From: Bin127 sp965203505
Lineage (GTDB): Bacteria; Chloroflexota; Dehalococcoidia; Lucifugimonadales; Lucifugimonadaceae
Direction: 5' to 3'
DNA length: 64,000 bases
NCBI GenBank assembly: GCA_965203505.1
Contig: OZ241880.1
Coordinates: forward strand, 1,984,001-2,048,000
Shown: positions 17,170 to 24,562 of the stretch, in pieces
Numbering within the stretch: the stretch's first letter is position 1
How the letters are laid out: each line of letters begins with the position of its first letter
The notes under the pieces: generated by a model
The model's input: only the letters and a program-made list of their open reading frames with translations
What the model was told of the DNA's origin: nothing
The model's database searches: none
Translations under genes and position numbers: made by a program

Positions 17170-17853
17170 GTAACTTACTCACAAGGAATAACTCGCGAAA
17201 ACGTTATCGCAGCCCCGCTCCGTAACCTCGGAAGCTGCATCGAACTCGCCGCGGTCGACCCGCACTTCCACGACATCACCGTCGGACTATACCTGCGAGA
17301 TCGAACGCTGACCATCCACACCTTCGCACAAGTCGAAGGCTCCGAAAAGCGCATCGCAACGATCCGCGAACGACTTTGCGCACTCGCCGATGTCGAACCG
17401 GTCCCCGGCACAAATAACCAAGCAGCCCTCATCTCCCGCGAGATGTACAACCGCCCCCTCCGATTCGCCTTCACCGAAGCCGTCGAAAAAATCAACCCGA
17501 TACCCACAGGCCCCATCACATCTAACGACACCAAATCCAAACTCGTCTTCACCGTCACTCCGGAACACACCGACGAAGACGGGTGGACCTACCACGTCAC
17601 CGCCGAAGGCGACTTCGCCCGCCCCCAGATGCGCATCATGGCCGTCGTCGGCGGATACATGCGATACGGCGAATGCGAACGCGTCGGCAAGGACCGCGAC
17701 CGCTTCCGATTCCAACACGGAGAACGCCTCGACCGCTTCGCACGCCTCCTTCTCCCCTACGCCCGAAACGTCAGCGCCGTCGACACCATGCTCGAACAAT
17801 CCGACCTCGCCGGCCAGATGACTACTCAGACTCTAGGATTTGCGAGCAACTGA
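17170..17853 (+). CDS. Unrecognised cluster protein with non-canonical start
   Basis: The frame is open from upstream of 17170 and has coding-like third positions throughout, giving about 227 residues. An AGGAGA ribosome site (17157-17162) sits seven bases before a GTA codon at 17170 where GTG would be expected; no ATG, GTG or TTG is available in frame there, and the first ATG is at 17443, far inside. So the true start is GTA, a rare ATA at 17182, or a mutated or misread GTG. The product begins TYSQGITRENVIAAPLRN and contains PQMRIMAVVGGYMRYGECER. No family recognised. Its position between two methyltransferase-type genes suggests a role in the same pathway. Confidence 0.65.
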   Translation, partial: VTYSQGITRENVIAAPLRNLGSCIELAAVDPHFHDITVGLYLRDRTLTIHTFAQVEGSEKRIATIRERLCALADVEPVPGTNNQAALISREMYNRPLRFAFTEAVEKINPIPTGPITSNDTKSKLVFTVTPEHTDEDGWTYHVTAEGDFARPQMRIMAVVGGYMRYGECERVGKDRDRFRFQHGERLDRFARLLLPYARNVSAVDTMLEQSDLAGQMTTQTLGFASN

Positions 17854-17903
17854 GTCCGTACGCTCTTAGACAAATCTGTCGCGACAGTTAAAGGAGGGCC
17901 AAA

Positions 17904-18962
17904 ATGCCATCCACAAAATACGCTGGAACACTTACCTCTAAGCAGCGCACCCTCCGCGCCCTAGCTGGCGAGCCGGTCGACCGCCCGCCAGTCACTAATC
18001 CCACCAACGTCGCAACCGTTGAGTTGATGGACCTTGTCGATGCACCCTTCCCGAACGCCAACCGGGATCCGGAGATGAACGCACGTCTCGCAGCAACCGG
18101 TTACACCCAGCTCGGTTACGACGCCATCGCGCCATACTTCTCCATCATCCAAGAGTCGTCCGCACTCGGATGCGAGATGCAGTGGGAAGGCAAAGACAAC
18201 TGGCCCACCGTCCGCATGACCAGACCCATCTGGAAAACGGTTGACGACATCAAAATGCCCAGCGGCTTCCTCGAGCATCCCGACAACTGGACCATCATCG
18301 AGTCGATCCGCATCCTCAAGCAAGAATTCGGTGACGAGGTCGCAATCGTCGGCAAAACCATGGGCCCGTGGACACTCGCCTACCACGTCTTCGGAGTCGA
18401 GCCATTTCTCCTCGCGACCGTCGACGACCCGGCGATGGTCATGGACATGCTCCACCGCCTCAAGCAATTCACCATCGAGTTCGGACTCGCCCAGATCGAT
18501 GCCGGCGCCGACGTCCTTACCGTCCCTGACCACGCCACCGGAGACCTCGTAAGCGGCGAATACTACCGGCGCTTCCTCATGGACCTGCATCACGAATTCG
18601 TCGAAGACCTCCCCGTCCCCATCATGCTCCACATCTGCGGCGCAACCACCGACCGCATGCCCTACATCGCAACCACAGGCATGGCCGCATTCCACTTCGA
18701 CTCCAAGAACGACCCTCACGAATCCATGCACGCAGTAGACGACGGCATCAACCTGGTAGGCAACGTCAACAACCCCGTAACCCTCTACTCCAAAGGCCCC
18801 GAAGAAGTTCGAGCCGAAGTATTCAGATGCTTAGACGCCGGAGTCCAACTAATCGCCCCCGAGTGCGCCATACCCCTCAAAACCAAACTCGAAAACCTCC
18901 TAGAAATCCCCAGAGCCGTAGAAGACTGGGCCGCCGAACACTGGGATTACTCGGAGAATTGA
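17904..18962 (+). CDS. Uroporphyrinogen decarboxylase-family methyltransferase (MtaA/MtbA-like)
   Basis: 352 residues, ATG preceded by AAGGAGGG. The fold is the UroD barrel but the zinc triad of methylcobalamin:thiol methyltransferases is present: H243 and C245 (MLHICGATTD) and C321 (APECAIPLK), as in MtaA/MtbA/CmuA-type enzymes, so haem synthesis is unlikely. It probably moves a methyl group between the neighbouring corrinoid protein and an unknown acceptor or donor. Neighbours are the homocysteine methyltransferase-like gene upstream and the corrinoid protein gene 140 bases downstream. Confidence 0.88.
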   Translation: MPSTKYAGTLTSKQRTLRALAGEPVDRPPVTNPTNVATVELMDLVDAPFPNANRDPEMNARLAATGYTQLGYDAIAPYFSIIQESSALGCEMQWEGKDNWPTVRMTRPIWKTVDDIKMPSGFLEHPDNWTIIESIRILKQEFGDEVAIVGKTMGPWTLAYHVFGVEPFLLATVDDPAMVMDMLHRLKQFTIEFGLAQIDAGADVLTVPDHATGDLVSGEYYRRFLMDLHHEFVEDLPVPIMLHICGATTDRMPYIATTGMAAFHFDSKNDPHESMHAVDDGINLVGNVNNPVTLYSKGPEEVRAEVFRCLDAGVQLIAPECAIPLKTKLENLLEIPRAVEDWAAEHWDYSEN

Positions 18963-18972
18963 GCCAGCATCC

Positions 18973-19015
18973 GGTTCCCCCACGGGTGAGGGAAATGCCG
19001 CAGGCAAAGGGGGCG
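18973..19015 (+). repeat. Degenerate family A repeat
   Basis: GGTTCCCCCACGGGTGAGGG followed by AAATGCCGCAGGCAAAGGGGGC; a decayed palindromic copy in the gap between the UroD-like and corrinoid-protein genes. Confidence 0.65.
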
Positions 19016-19102
19016 CGAAGAACGGCGAATAGTAGAATCTCATAAATCCGCCGCAAATCATCGCGCGCCGCTAGTCGCGCCCGAAAACACTTCCTATACC
19101 CC

Positions 19103-19846
19103 ATGCCAATCGTCAACGACGGCCTACAACGTGAGTTCGAATGGGTCACACGGCCCGGCGAGCAGAAGCACATCGGTGAAGCACTCGATCTCGCCGACGA
19201 GATAATGCAAGAGATCGCATACCAGCTCATCATCGGCAAAAACCTCGAAGTCGACCGCCTCACCAAGCACTGCCTCGACAACGGCTACACCGCTAACCAC
19301 ATCCTCGACCACGGCCTCCTCAACGGCATGGCGATCGTCGGCGTCAAATTCCGAGACAACGTCATCTTCGTCCCCGAAGTCCTCGTCGCCGCACGCGCCA
19401 TGAAAGCCGGAATGGCGCACATCGAACCCATCCTATCCGCCTCCGGCATCGAACCCATCGGCACCGTCATCATGGGCACCGTCAAAGGCGACCTCCACGA
19501 CATCGGCAAGAACCTCTGCATCATGATGCTCCGAGGTGCCGGATGGACCGTCCACGACCTCGGAGTTGACACTTCGCCAGAGGAGTTCGCCGACGCCGTG
19601 ATGGAGTTCGAAGCCCAGATCGTCGGCATGTCCGCCCTACTCACCACCACAATGCCCAACATGGGACGCACCATCTCATACTTCGAAGACATCGGACTCC
19701 GAGACGAAGTCCGCATGATGGTCGGCGGCGCACCCGTAACCCGCGAATTCGCCGACGAAATGGGCGCCGACGGCTACGGCGAAAACGCCGTAGAATGCGT
19801 CGAAACCGCCAGCGACCTCCTAGAACTCCAAAAACAACTCGCCTGA
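19103..19846 (+). CDS. Corrinoid (B12-binding) methyl carrier protein
   Basis: 247 residues with the two-part build of methyltransferase corrinoid proteins (MtbC, MtmC, MtaC, MetH B12 module). The N-terminal helical cap spans residues ~25-110; the Rossmann-like domain has GDLHDIGKNL with lower axial ligand H132, then GMSALLTTTMPNMG and MVGGAPVTREFADEMGADGY. It carries the methyl group as methyl-Co(III) between the substrate methyltransferase and the acceptor enzyme; neighbours provide candidates for both. The RACo-like gene at 20562 would re-reduce it after accidental oxidation. Confidence 0.95.
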   Translation: MPIVNDGLQREFEWVTRPGEQKHIGEALDLADEIMQEIAYQLIIGKNLEVDRLTKHCLDNGYTANHILDHGLLNGMAIVGVKFRDNVIFVPEVLVAARAMKAGMAHIEPILSASGIEPIGTVIMGTVKGDLHDIGKNLCIMMLRGAGWTVHDLGVDTSPEEFADAVMEFEAQIVGMSALLTTTMPNMGRTISYFEDIGLRDEVRMMVGGAPVTREFADEMGADGYGENAVECVETASDLLELQKQLA

Positions 19847-19868
19847 CATACTCGTCAGCCCCTACGCC

Positions 19869-20291
19869 ATGAATAATGGCAACCAAAAAAACAACAGCCC
19901 TGTCGAAGCGAGACATCCGCAAAACCTAGGGTTTCCCCCGCCCAATACGAACGAAATACAAGGTGGAAATGTCCGAAGGACAAAGGGGGCCCGCCAGGCA
20001 CATCTCCCCTCTCCCTCGATGGGAGAGGGCCAGGGTGAGGGTGATCCCCCCAGCCTCGACGTCGACGCCGCACGCGCCAGCATGAACCGCATGGCAAACA
20101 TCTTCGCCGACATCGCCAAACACGCCGAAGAATCAACCCAAGGCCGCTGCCCCTACAAAAACGCAAAATCCCACTGCACCGCAAAATTCGGCTGCGACAA
20201 CCAACACTTCACCAAAAACCCCCTAGACCCACCAATCTGCACCGCCCGCGACGGCGACCTAAACTACCGCTCCGCATGGCACACCGATTAG
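19869..20291 (+). CDS. Cys-rich small protein disrupted near its N-terminus by repeats
   Basis: The C-terminal ~75 residues look genuine: an amphipathic helix (ARASMNRMANIFADIAKHAE) and a cysteine-rich tail (GRCPYKNAKSHCTAKFGC, later ICTARDGD). Residues ~20-60 are translation of repeat sequence. The probable original start, ATG at 19876, reads MATKKTTALSKRDIRKT and stops in the repeat, one frame away from the tail. The gene now survives either by the start at 19869, which reads through the repeat, or by an internal ATG at 20082 giving 69 residues. Function unknown; the cysteines and position suggest an electron-transfer or metal partner of the corrinoid system. Confidence 0.55.
   Translation: MNNGNQKNNSPVEARHPQNLGFPPPNTNEIQGGNVRRTKGARQAHLPSPSMGEGQGEGDPPSLDVDAARASMNRMANIFADIAKHAEESTQGRCPYKNAKSHCTAKFGCDNQHFTKNPLDPPICTARDGDLNYRSAWHTD
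19930..20042 (+). repeat. Family A copy plus family B repeat
   Basis: A lengthened family A copy (19930-19990, ending GTCCGAAGGACAAAGGGGGC) followed by family B (CCCTCTCCCTCGATGGGAGA at ~20009 running to GGGTGAGGGTGA). It lies inside the Cys-rich gene. Confidence 0.85.
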
Positions 20292-20530
20292 GGTTGCCCC
20301 CGCTCGCGGGGGAAATGTCCGAAGGACGAAGGGGGCCGTCCCCTTCGCCTAGCGAAAGGGGCGCGAGCAAGCGCAGCCCAAAAGACCGACAACAGAGCGG
20401 GGTATGCCCGGGGCCGGGCGGTCGGGTTGCCCCCATTCATGGGGGAAATGTCCGAAGGACAAAGGGGGCGCGAAGCGGTAGGGGCAGGTTTCAAACCTGC
20501 CCCTGCTAACCAAACCTGCCCCTACCAACC
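20291..20530 (+). repeat. Composite repeat block A-D-A-C
   Basis: Order: family A (20291-20336), family D (CCCTTCGCCTAGCGAAAGGG hairpin and tail GGGGTATGCCCGGGGC, to ~20420), a second family A copy (20424-20470), then family C (GTAGGGGCAGGTTTCAAACC, 20478-20510, plus a second partial arm). It fills the gap between the Cys-rich gene and the RACo-like gene. Confidence 0.85.
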
Positions 20531-20561
20531 AGTCCTCCAAATTCCCTAGAATCCCAGTCCA

Positions 20562-22664
20562 ATGCCCCTAATCCACAACCAAACAACCCTCCCCCTCCAG
20601 CCCGGCAAATCCCTCTTCGACTACGCCGACGACCTCGCAGTCCGCGTACCCACATCCTGCAACCGCACCGGCGAGTGCCACGAATGCATCGTCGAAGTCC
20701 GACAAGGCTTGGACGCATTAGCCCCCCTAACCGATTCCGAAAACTTCCTCCGAGATAACTACCGACTCGCCTGCCAAGCAACCGTCGTAGACATCGAAGC
20801 AGACATCGAATTCAACATCCTCCGTCGCCAACCCCGCATCCTAACCGAATCCATCACCCGCGACGACATTGAACTAGACCCTCTAACCGTCCGCGAATGC
20901 GAAAACATCATCTTCAAAGGTGCCGATGGCCCCCGCATCATCGACCGCTACCGCGGCCGCATCCTTGGCATCGCCGCAGACATCGGCACCACAACCGTCG
21001 CCATGAACCTCGTCGACCTCGAGACCGGCGACATCCTATACACCGCATCCTTCGAAAACCCCCAACGCTTCGGCGGCTCCGACGTCATGAACCGCATCTC
21101 ATACGACACCGGAACCTACCGCGGCGAACTCCAAGCCGTCCTCATCTCATCCATCAACTACGAGATCGGAGAGATGGTCCGCGCCCTCAAGATCCGACGC
21201 CGCCACATCGTCGAATTCGTCGCCGTCGGAAACACCACCATGCGCGACATCCTATTCGGTATCGACGTCGAACCCGTCGGCCAAAAACCCTACAAATCCC
21301 ACATCGAAACCGACTTCACCGACGGCAAACGCGACACTACCGCCATCAACGTCCAAGCCCACGAACTCGGCATCCGCATAAACCCCAACGCCAACATCTA
21401 CAGCGGCCCCCTAATCGCCTCCCATATCGGCTCCGACATCGCAGCCGACCTCCTCACGATCGCCATCGACCAACAACAAGAACCCATCATCCTAATCGAC
21501 ATCGGCACCAACACCGAAATAATAGCCGGCAACCGGCACCAACTCCACGCCGCCTCCTGCCCCGCCGGACCAGCCTTCGAAGGCGGCCAAGTAACCTACG
21601 CCATGCCCGGCTACAACGGAGCAGTAGAACACGTCGTGCTTCCCTCCCCTTCGCGAAGCGAGGGGGACGCGGCAAGCGAAGCAAAGCCGCAGGGGGTGCC
21701 CGGGGAGGCGCGGGGCGGTGAATCCCCTCTCCCTCGATGGGAGAGGGCTAGGGTGAGGGTGACAGCGCCCGGCGATCGGGTTGCCCCCATTAATGGGGGA
21801 AATGTCCGAAGGACAAAGGGGGCCCAAACCGAAAACAACCCCGTAGGGGCAGGTTTCAAACCTGCCCCTACCACGCCGGAAGACCACGTCCCCTCACGTC
21901 ATTCCGGCGAAAGCCGGAATCCAGAGGGTAAGGGCCGGGTTTCCCCCATTAATGGGGGAAATGTCCGAAGGACAAAGGGGGCACAGCCCCTTTCGCCCAG
22001 CGAAAAGGGCGCGAGCGTAGCCCCCACTGTCATTCCGAGCGAAGCCGAGGAATCCCCACCCACCAGACGCTTCGACGCCGCTCAGCATGACACCACCCCC
22101 CCATGTCATTCCGAGCGAAGCCGAGGAATCTCCAACCACCCCCTCCTAACCACCATCGGCAACTCCCCACCCATCGGCATCTGCGGCTCCGGACTAATAG
22201 ACCTCCTAGCCGAACTCCGACGCCATGACATCATGAACGAACTCGGAAACTTCAACGACGGCTCCGACGAATTCACATTCCACCACGAAAACCGACTCAC
22301 CCTCTCCCGGGCCGACATCTCCGCCCTCGCCCAAGCCAAAGCCGCCAACTACTGCGGACAAAACATCGTCCTCGAAACCACAAAAACAACCGCCGCCGAC
22401 TACACCCGCCTCTACCTAGCCGGCGGCTTCGCCAACTACATCGACATCCAAAACGCCATCGACATCGGCTTCATCCCCAACATCCCACCCGACCGCATAA
22501 CCAAAATCGGCAACGCCTCCCTCCAAGGCGCCACCATCATGCTCACCAACGCCACAAAACGCGCCACCATCGAAACCCTAGCCACCACCATCACCCACAT
22601 AGAACTAGAAACCAACCCCAACTTCTTCGACCATTTCGTAGAAGGCTGCCAGTTCAAACGCTGA
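20562..22664 (+). CDS. RACo-like corrinoid reductive-activation protein with in-frame repeat insert
   Basis: ATP-dependent reductive activator of corrinoid proteins (RACo/DUF4445 type): restores Co(I) after oxidation. The N-terminal plant-type ferredoxin domain holds a [2Fe-2S] site at C33, C39, C42 (TSCNRTGECHEC) and C71. The ASKHA-type domain has GIAADIGTTTVAM at ~136-148, VAVGNTTMRDILFG and ILIDIGTNTEI. Residues ~360-528 are not protein-family sequence but translated repeats (families D, B, A, C, E); after them the family motif GICGSGLIDLLAELRRHDI resumes in the same frame and runs to a normal C-terminus. Length is 700 instead of ~530. Whether the long product is functional is unknown. Confidence 0.88.
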   Translation: MPLIHNQTTLPLQPGKSLFDYADDLAVRVPTSCNRTGECHECIVEVRQGLDALAPLTDSENFLRDNYRLACQATVVDIEADIEFNILRRQPRILTESITRDDIELDPLTVRECENIIFKGADGPRIIDRYRGRILGIAADIGTTTVAMNLVDLETGDILYTASFENPQRFGGSDVMNRISYDTGTYRGELQAVLISSINYEIGEMVRALKIRRRHIVEFVAVGNTTMRDILFGIDVEPVGQKPYKSHIETDFTDGKRDTTAINVQAHELGIRINPNANIYSGPLIASHIGSDIAADLLTIAIDQQQEPIILIDIGTNTEIIAGNRHQLHAASCPAGPAFEGGQVTYAMPGYNGAVEHVVLPSPSRSEGDAASEAKPQGVPGEARGGESPLPRWERARVRVTAPGDRVAPINGGNVRRTKGAQTENNPVGAGFKPAPTTPEDHVPSRHSGESRNPEGKGRVSPINGGNVRRTKGAQPLSPSEKGASVAPTVIPSEAEESPPTRRFDAAQHDTTPPCHSERSRGISNHPLLTTIGNSPPIGICGSGLIDLLAELRRHDIMNELGNFNDGSDEFTFHHENRLTLSRADISALAQAKAANYCGQNIVLETTKTTAADYTRLYLAGGFANYIDIQNAIDIGFIPNIPPDRITKIGNASLQGATIMLTNATKRATIETLATTITHIELETNPNFFDHFVEGCQFKR
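21640..22145 (+). repeat. Composite repeat block inside the RACo-like gene
   Basis: About 506 bases holding, in order, family D (~21643-21719), B (~21722-21762), A (21778-21823), C (21842-21872), a GTCATTCCGGCGAAAGCCGG type, A (21937-21982), D start (21984-22022) and two family E copies (22028-22056 and ~22103-22132). The whole block is in frame with the host gene and contains no stop codon in that frame. Confidence 0.85.
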
Positions 22665-22669
22665 TCCCC

Positions 22670-22699
22670 TTGACACAACAACGAATGTTCGAATATACT
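22670..22699 (+). promoter_or_regulatory. Strong promoter for a small RNA
   Basis: TTGACA (22670-22675) and TATACT (22694-22699) with 18-base spacing, immediately after the RACo-like gene. Predicted start of transcription near 22705. Confidence 0.75.
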
Positions 22700-22704
22700 G
22701 TCAC

Positions 22705-22832
22705 TTAAGGCAAGCGCAGGAGATGTAGAGGTCGCTCGTGAAGAGCGGCAGCCCGCAAGGGTGGGATCCTCGAAACCTGGGGCCTTAAACCAAGAAATCC
22801 TCCAAGTCACCGATTTGGGGGATTTTTCTTTT
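22705..22832 (+). ncRNA. Small structured RNA or riboswitch-like leader, unidentified
   Basis: Between a strong promoter and an intrinsic terminator lies a ~80-base structured core: closing stem TTAAGGC/GCCTTAA (22705-22711 with 22782-22788), an inner helix CAGG/CCTG, then GAGG/CCTC enclosing two hairpins, CGCTC-GTGAA-GAGCG and CCC-GCAA-GGG. The terminator follows six bases later. This is a compact junction architecture as in riboswitches or stable small RNAs. I cannot match it to a known class. It may regulate the small membrane protein gene at 22952 by termination, or be an independent sRNA. Confidence 0.65.
22795..22832 (+). terminator. Intrinsic terminator of the small RNA
   Basis: Stem AAATCCTCCAA (22795-22805) pairs with TTGGGGGATTT (22815-22825) over a nine-base loop, followed by TTCTTTT. 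Confidence 0.85.
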
Positions 22833-22935
22833 CACGGTCTCGAACTCTTCCGGCCAGAAATTCATCCCGTAGCCAAAAAATATTCAAAGCCCACCTCTCC
22901 AACAAGCCCGCGATCTATCATCGGTGGTCATGGTG

Positions 22936-22957
22936 TACCATCGCTGGTGCGATGGTA
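22936..22957 (+). promoter_or_regulatory. Perfect hairpin enclosing a start codon
   Basis: TACCATCGC and GCGATGGTA form a 9-pair stem with loop TGGT; the 3' arm contains the ATG (22952-22954) of the following gene. Folding would sequester the start codon, suggesting translational control. Confidence 0.6.
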
Positions 22958-23344
22958 GACGATCCTGAACATTCACGTAGCCGCATCGACGACGAGCGGC
23001 GGCGGAACTACCCGGAGGAATTTGCCGGGGACCCGGAGCCGAGACCCTCGATCCGCACCGATCCCGCACCAGCGGAAGCGGGGATCGGGGGATCGGTCGG
23101 GATATTCGGAGTGGGCATGGTGTTGGGGACGGTGTCTTTGTACTTTGCAGCGATCGTCGCAGCGGCGCTGTCTGGGATGTTCTTCGTCGGAGGGTTCCAG
23201 CTCTTCTCGTATATCGGCTTCTGCGTTGCCTGGGTGTGGGCAGTCGGCGAGATGTTGAGCAGACGCCCGCATTGGTTGACATACTCGTCGGCCGCCTTGG
23301 CCGCCGCAGTGCTCAACGTCACGTGTCTCATATGCGTTCATTGA
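22952..23344 (+). CDS. Small membrane protein
   Basis: 130 residues: a charged N-terminal segment (HSRSRIDDERRRNYPEEFAG), then about three hydrophobic helices (GIFGVGMVLGTVSLYFAAIV, FVGGFQLFSYIGFCVAWVWA, and SSAALAAAVLNVTCLICVH). No family recognised. It lies ~120 bases after a small RNA terminator and its ATG is inside a perfect hairpin, so expression may be controlled both by termination and by start-codon access. A different reading of the region is unlikely because the helices and charge distribution are protein-like. Confidence 0.6.
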   Translation: MVDDPEHSRSRIDDERRRNYPEEFAGDPEPRPSIRTDPAPAEAGIGGSVGIFGVGMVLGTVSLYFAAIVAAALSGMFFVGGFQLFSYIGFCVAWVWAVGEMLSRRPHWLTYSSAALAAAVLNVTCLICVH

Positions 23345-23504
23345 GTGATCCATCCTTCCCCAGCAGCCAGATCGTTCCGAGATAAGAGGCGATGGTGTTC
23401 TGGGGATCCAACGTGGTATATACCCAGTGATCGACGGATCCGATCGTCACCGTCCCGATCGGTCGGGAGAGCTGGTCGGTCCACGATGAGAACATGGTGT
23501 TCAT
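23328..23504 (-). CDS. Possible 58-residue small protein
   Basis: Starts MNTMFSSWTDQLSRPIGTVT and continues GSVDHWVYTTLDPQ to end GKDGSLNERI. Composition is protein-like, but the frame overlaps the convergent membrane-protein gene by 17 bases, has no clear ribosome site and may be the remnant of a longer gene. The surrounding ~200 bases (23505-23697) hold no other convincing gene. Confidence 0.3.
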   Translation of the reverse strand: MNTMFSSWTDQLSRPIGTVTIGSVDHWVYTTLDPQNTIASYLGTIWLLGKDGSLNERI

Positions 23505-23697
23505 ACCCCACTTGTGGTATATTCAAGGCATGGCGATCACCACCGAGCAATCGGAGAAAATCGCCGTCACGTGGTGGAGGATGACAGCGCATCTGTCGAT
23601 TTGGTAGAGTGATGCGCCGTCGTTTTATCGCTTTTCCAAGGCGAACCTCCACCACATTTTGATTCTAGCCAGCTATCGTTCCCAGCGGACCCCACAC

Positions 23698-23840
23698 TGT
23701 CACTCTGAGCACGGCCCGCACCATCATTCCGAGCGCACTCAACTCTGTCATTCCGAGCGAAGTCGAGGAATCTCCCGGGATGGAAGGGAGGCCGGGTTTC
23801 CCCCATTCATGGGGGAAATGTCCGAAGGACAAAGGGGGCG
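23698..23840 (+). repeat. Family E copies followed by family A
   Basis: Partial and full TGTCATTCCGAGCGAAG...GAGGAATCTC copies at 23698-23775, then GGGTTTCCCCCATTCATGGG...AAAGGGGGC at 23794-23840, ending about 30 bases before the MNT-fusion gene. Confidence 0.8.
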
Positions 23841-23872
23841 CGTACCACTCCTAAACTATCCTTAACCCCACC

Positions 23873-24562
23873 ATGCCCCGCAACTACAAAATGCACGTCT
23901 GGGAGGTCCAACAAGCCGCCCAAGCAATCCTCCAGTTCACCGCCGGAAAGACCCTCCACGACTACGCGACAGATCAAATCCTCAAATCCGCCGTCGAACG
24001 CCAAATCAACAAAATCGGCGGAGCTGCGACGAGGCTAATTGTTAACGAGGAATCCGAAGCGCGACGCATCGGCAGCTCCGCCGGTGCCCTCGGCTTCGGC
24101 AACACGCTGGACCACAGCTGGCCAGAAGTAGATGAAACCGAAATTTGGGACTTCATTCAAAATAATCTTCCTCAACTCCTCGATGACGCAACAGCCGTTC
24201 TCGAACAAGCACCCGATGATCAACCGGTCGATACAAAGCCCCAACAACGAAAAATCATCCCCCTAGTAGCCAATCGCAAACGACAGATCAGAACCCTCTG
24301 CCGACGCCACCACGTCAAACGACTCGACGTCTTCGGCTCCGCAGTCAACGGCGACTTCCACCCTGACGAGAGCGACATCGACTTCCTAGTCCAGTTCGAC
24401 GACTCCCCCGAAGCCCAGAGATTCGAAACCCGCTTCCAACTCACCGAAGAACTCAAAACCCTATTCGGACGATCCGTAGACCTAGTCGACGACTCCGCCA
24501 TCCAAAACCCCTACTTCCGAGAAGAGGTCGATCAAACCAGAGAACCTATCTATGAACATTGA
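23873..24562 (+). CDS. Degenerate HEPN (HepT-like) domain fused to MNT nucleotidyltransferase
   Basis: 229 residues in two domains. Residues 1-110 follow the HepT/DUF86 pattern, but the catalytic block aligned with the partner (RNRIAHEY, 76-83) reads GNTLDHSW at the same positions: Arg76 is Gly and Tyr83, the residue AMPylated in MntA-HepT systems, is Trp, while H81 remains. Residues ~135-229 are a minimal nucleotidyltransferase with FGSAVNGDF (GS at 155-156) and SDID (167-170), the antitoxin MntA signature. The next gene, the intact HepT, overlaps by 11 bases. Likely the antitoxin arm of a toxin-antitoxin pair, with the dead HEPN copy perhaps acting as a dimerisation surface. Confidence 0.85.
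   Translation: MPRNYKMHVWEVQQAAQAILQFTAGKTLHDYATDQILKSAVERQINKIGGAATRLIVNEESEARRIGSSAGALGFGNTLDHSWPEVDETEIWDFIQNNLPQLLDDATAVLEQAPDDQPVDTKPQQRKIIPLVANRKRQIRTLCRRHHVKRLDVFGSAVNGDFHPDESDIDFLVQFDDSPEAQRFETRFQLTEELKTLFGRSVDLVDDSAIQNPYFREEVDQTREPIYEH

Noticed and set aside
22705..22788. Lysine riboswitch, because of GATGTAGAGGTCGC
   Set aside because: The element is only ~80 bases and lacks the five-helix organisation and downstream conserved stretches of that class.
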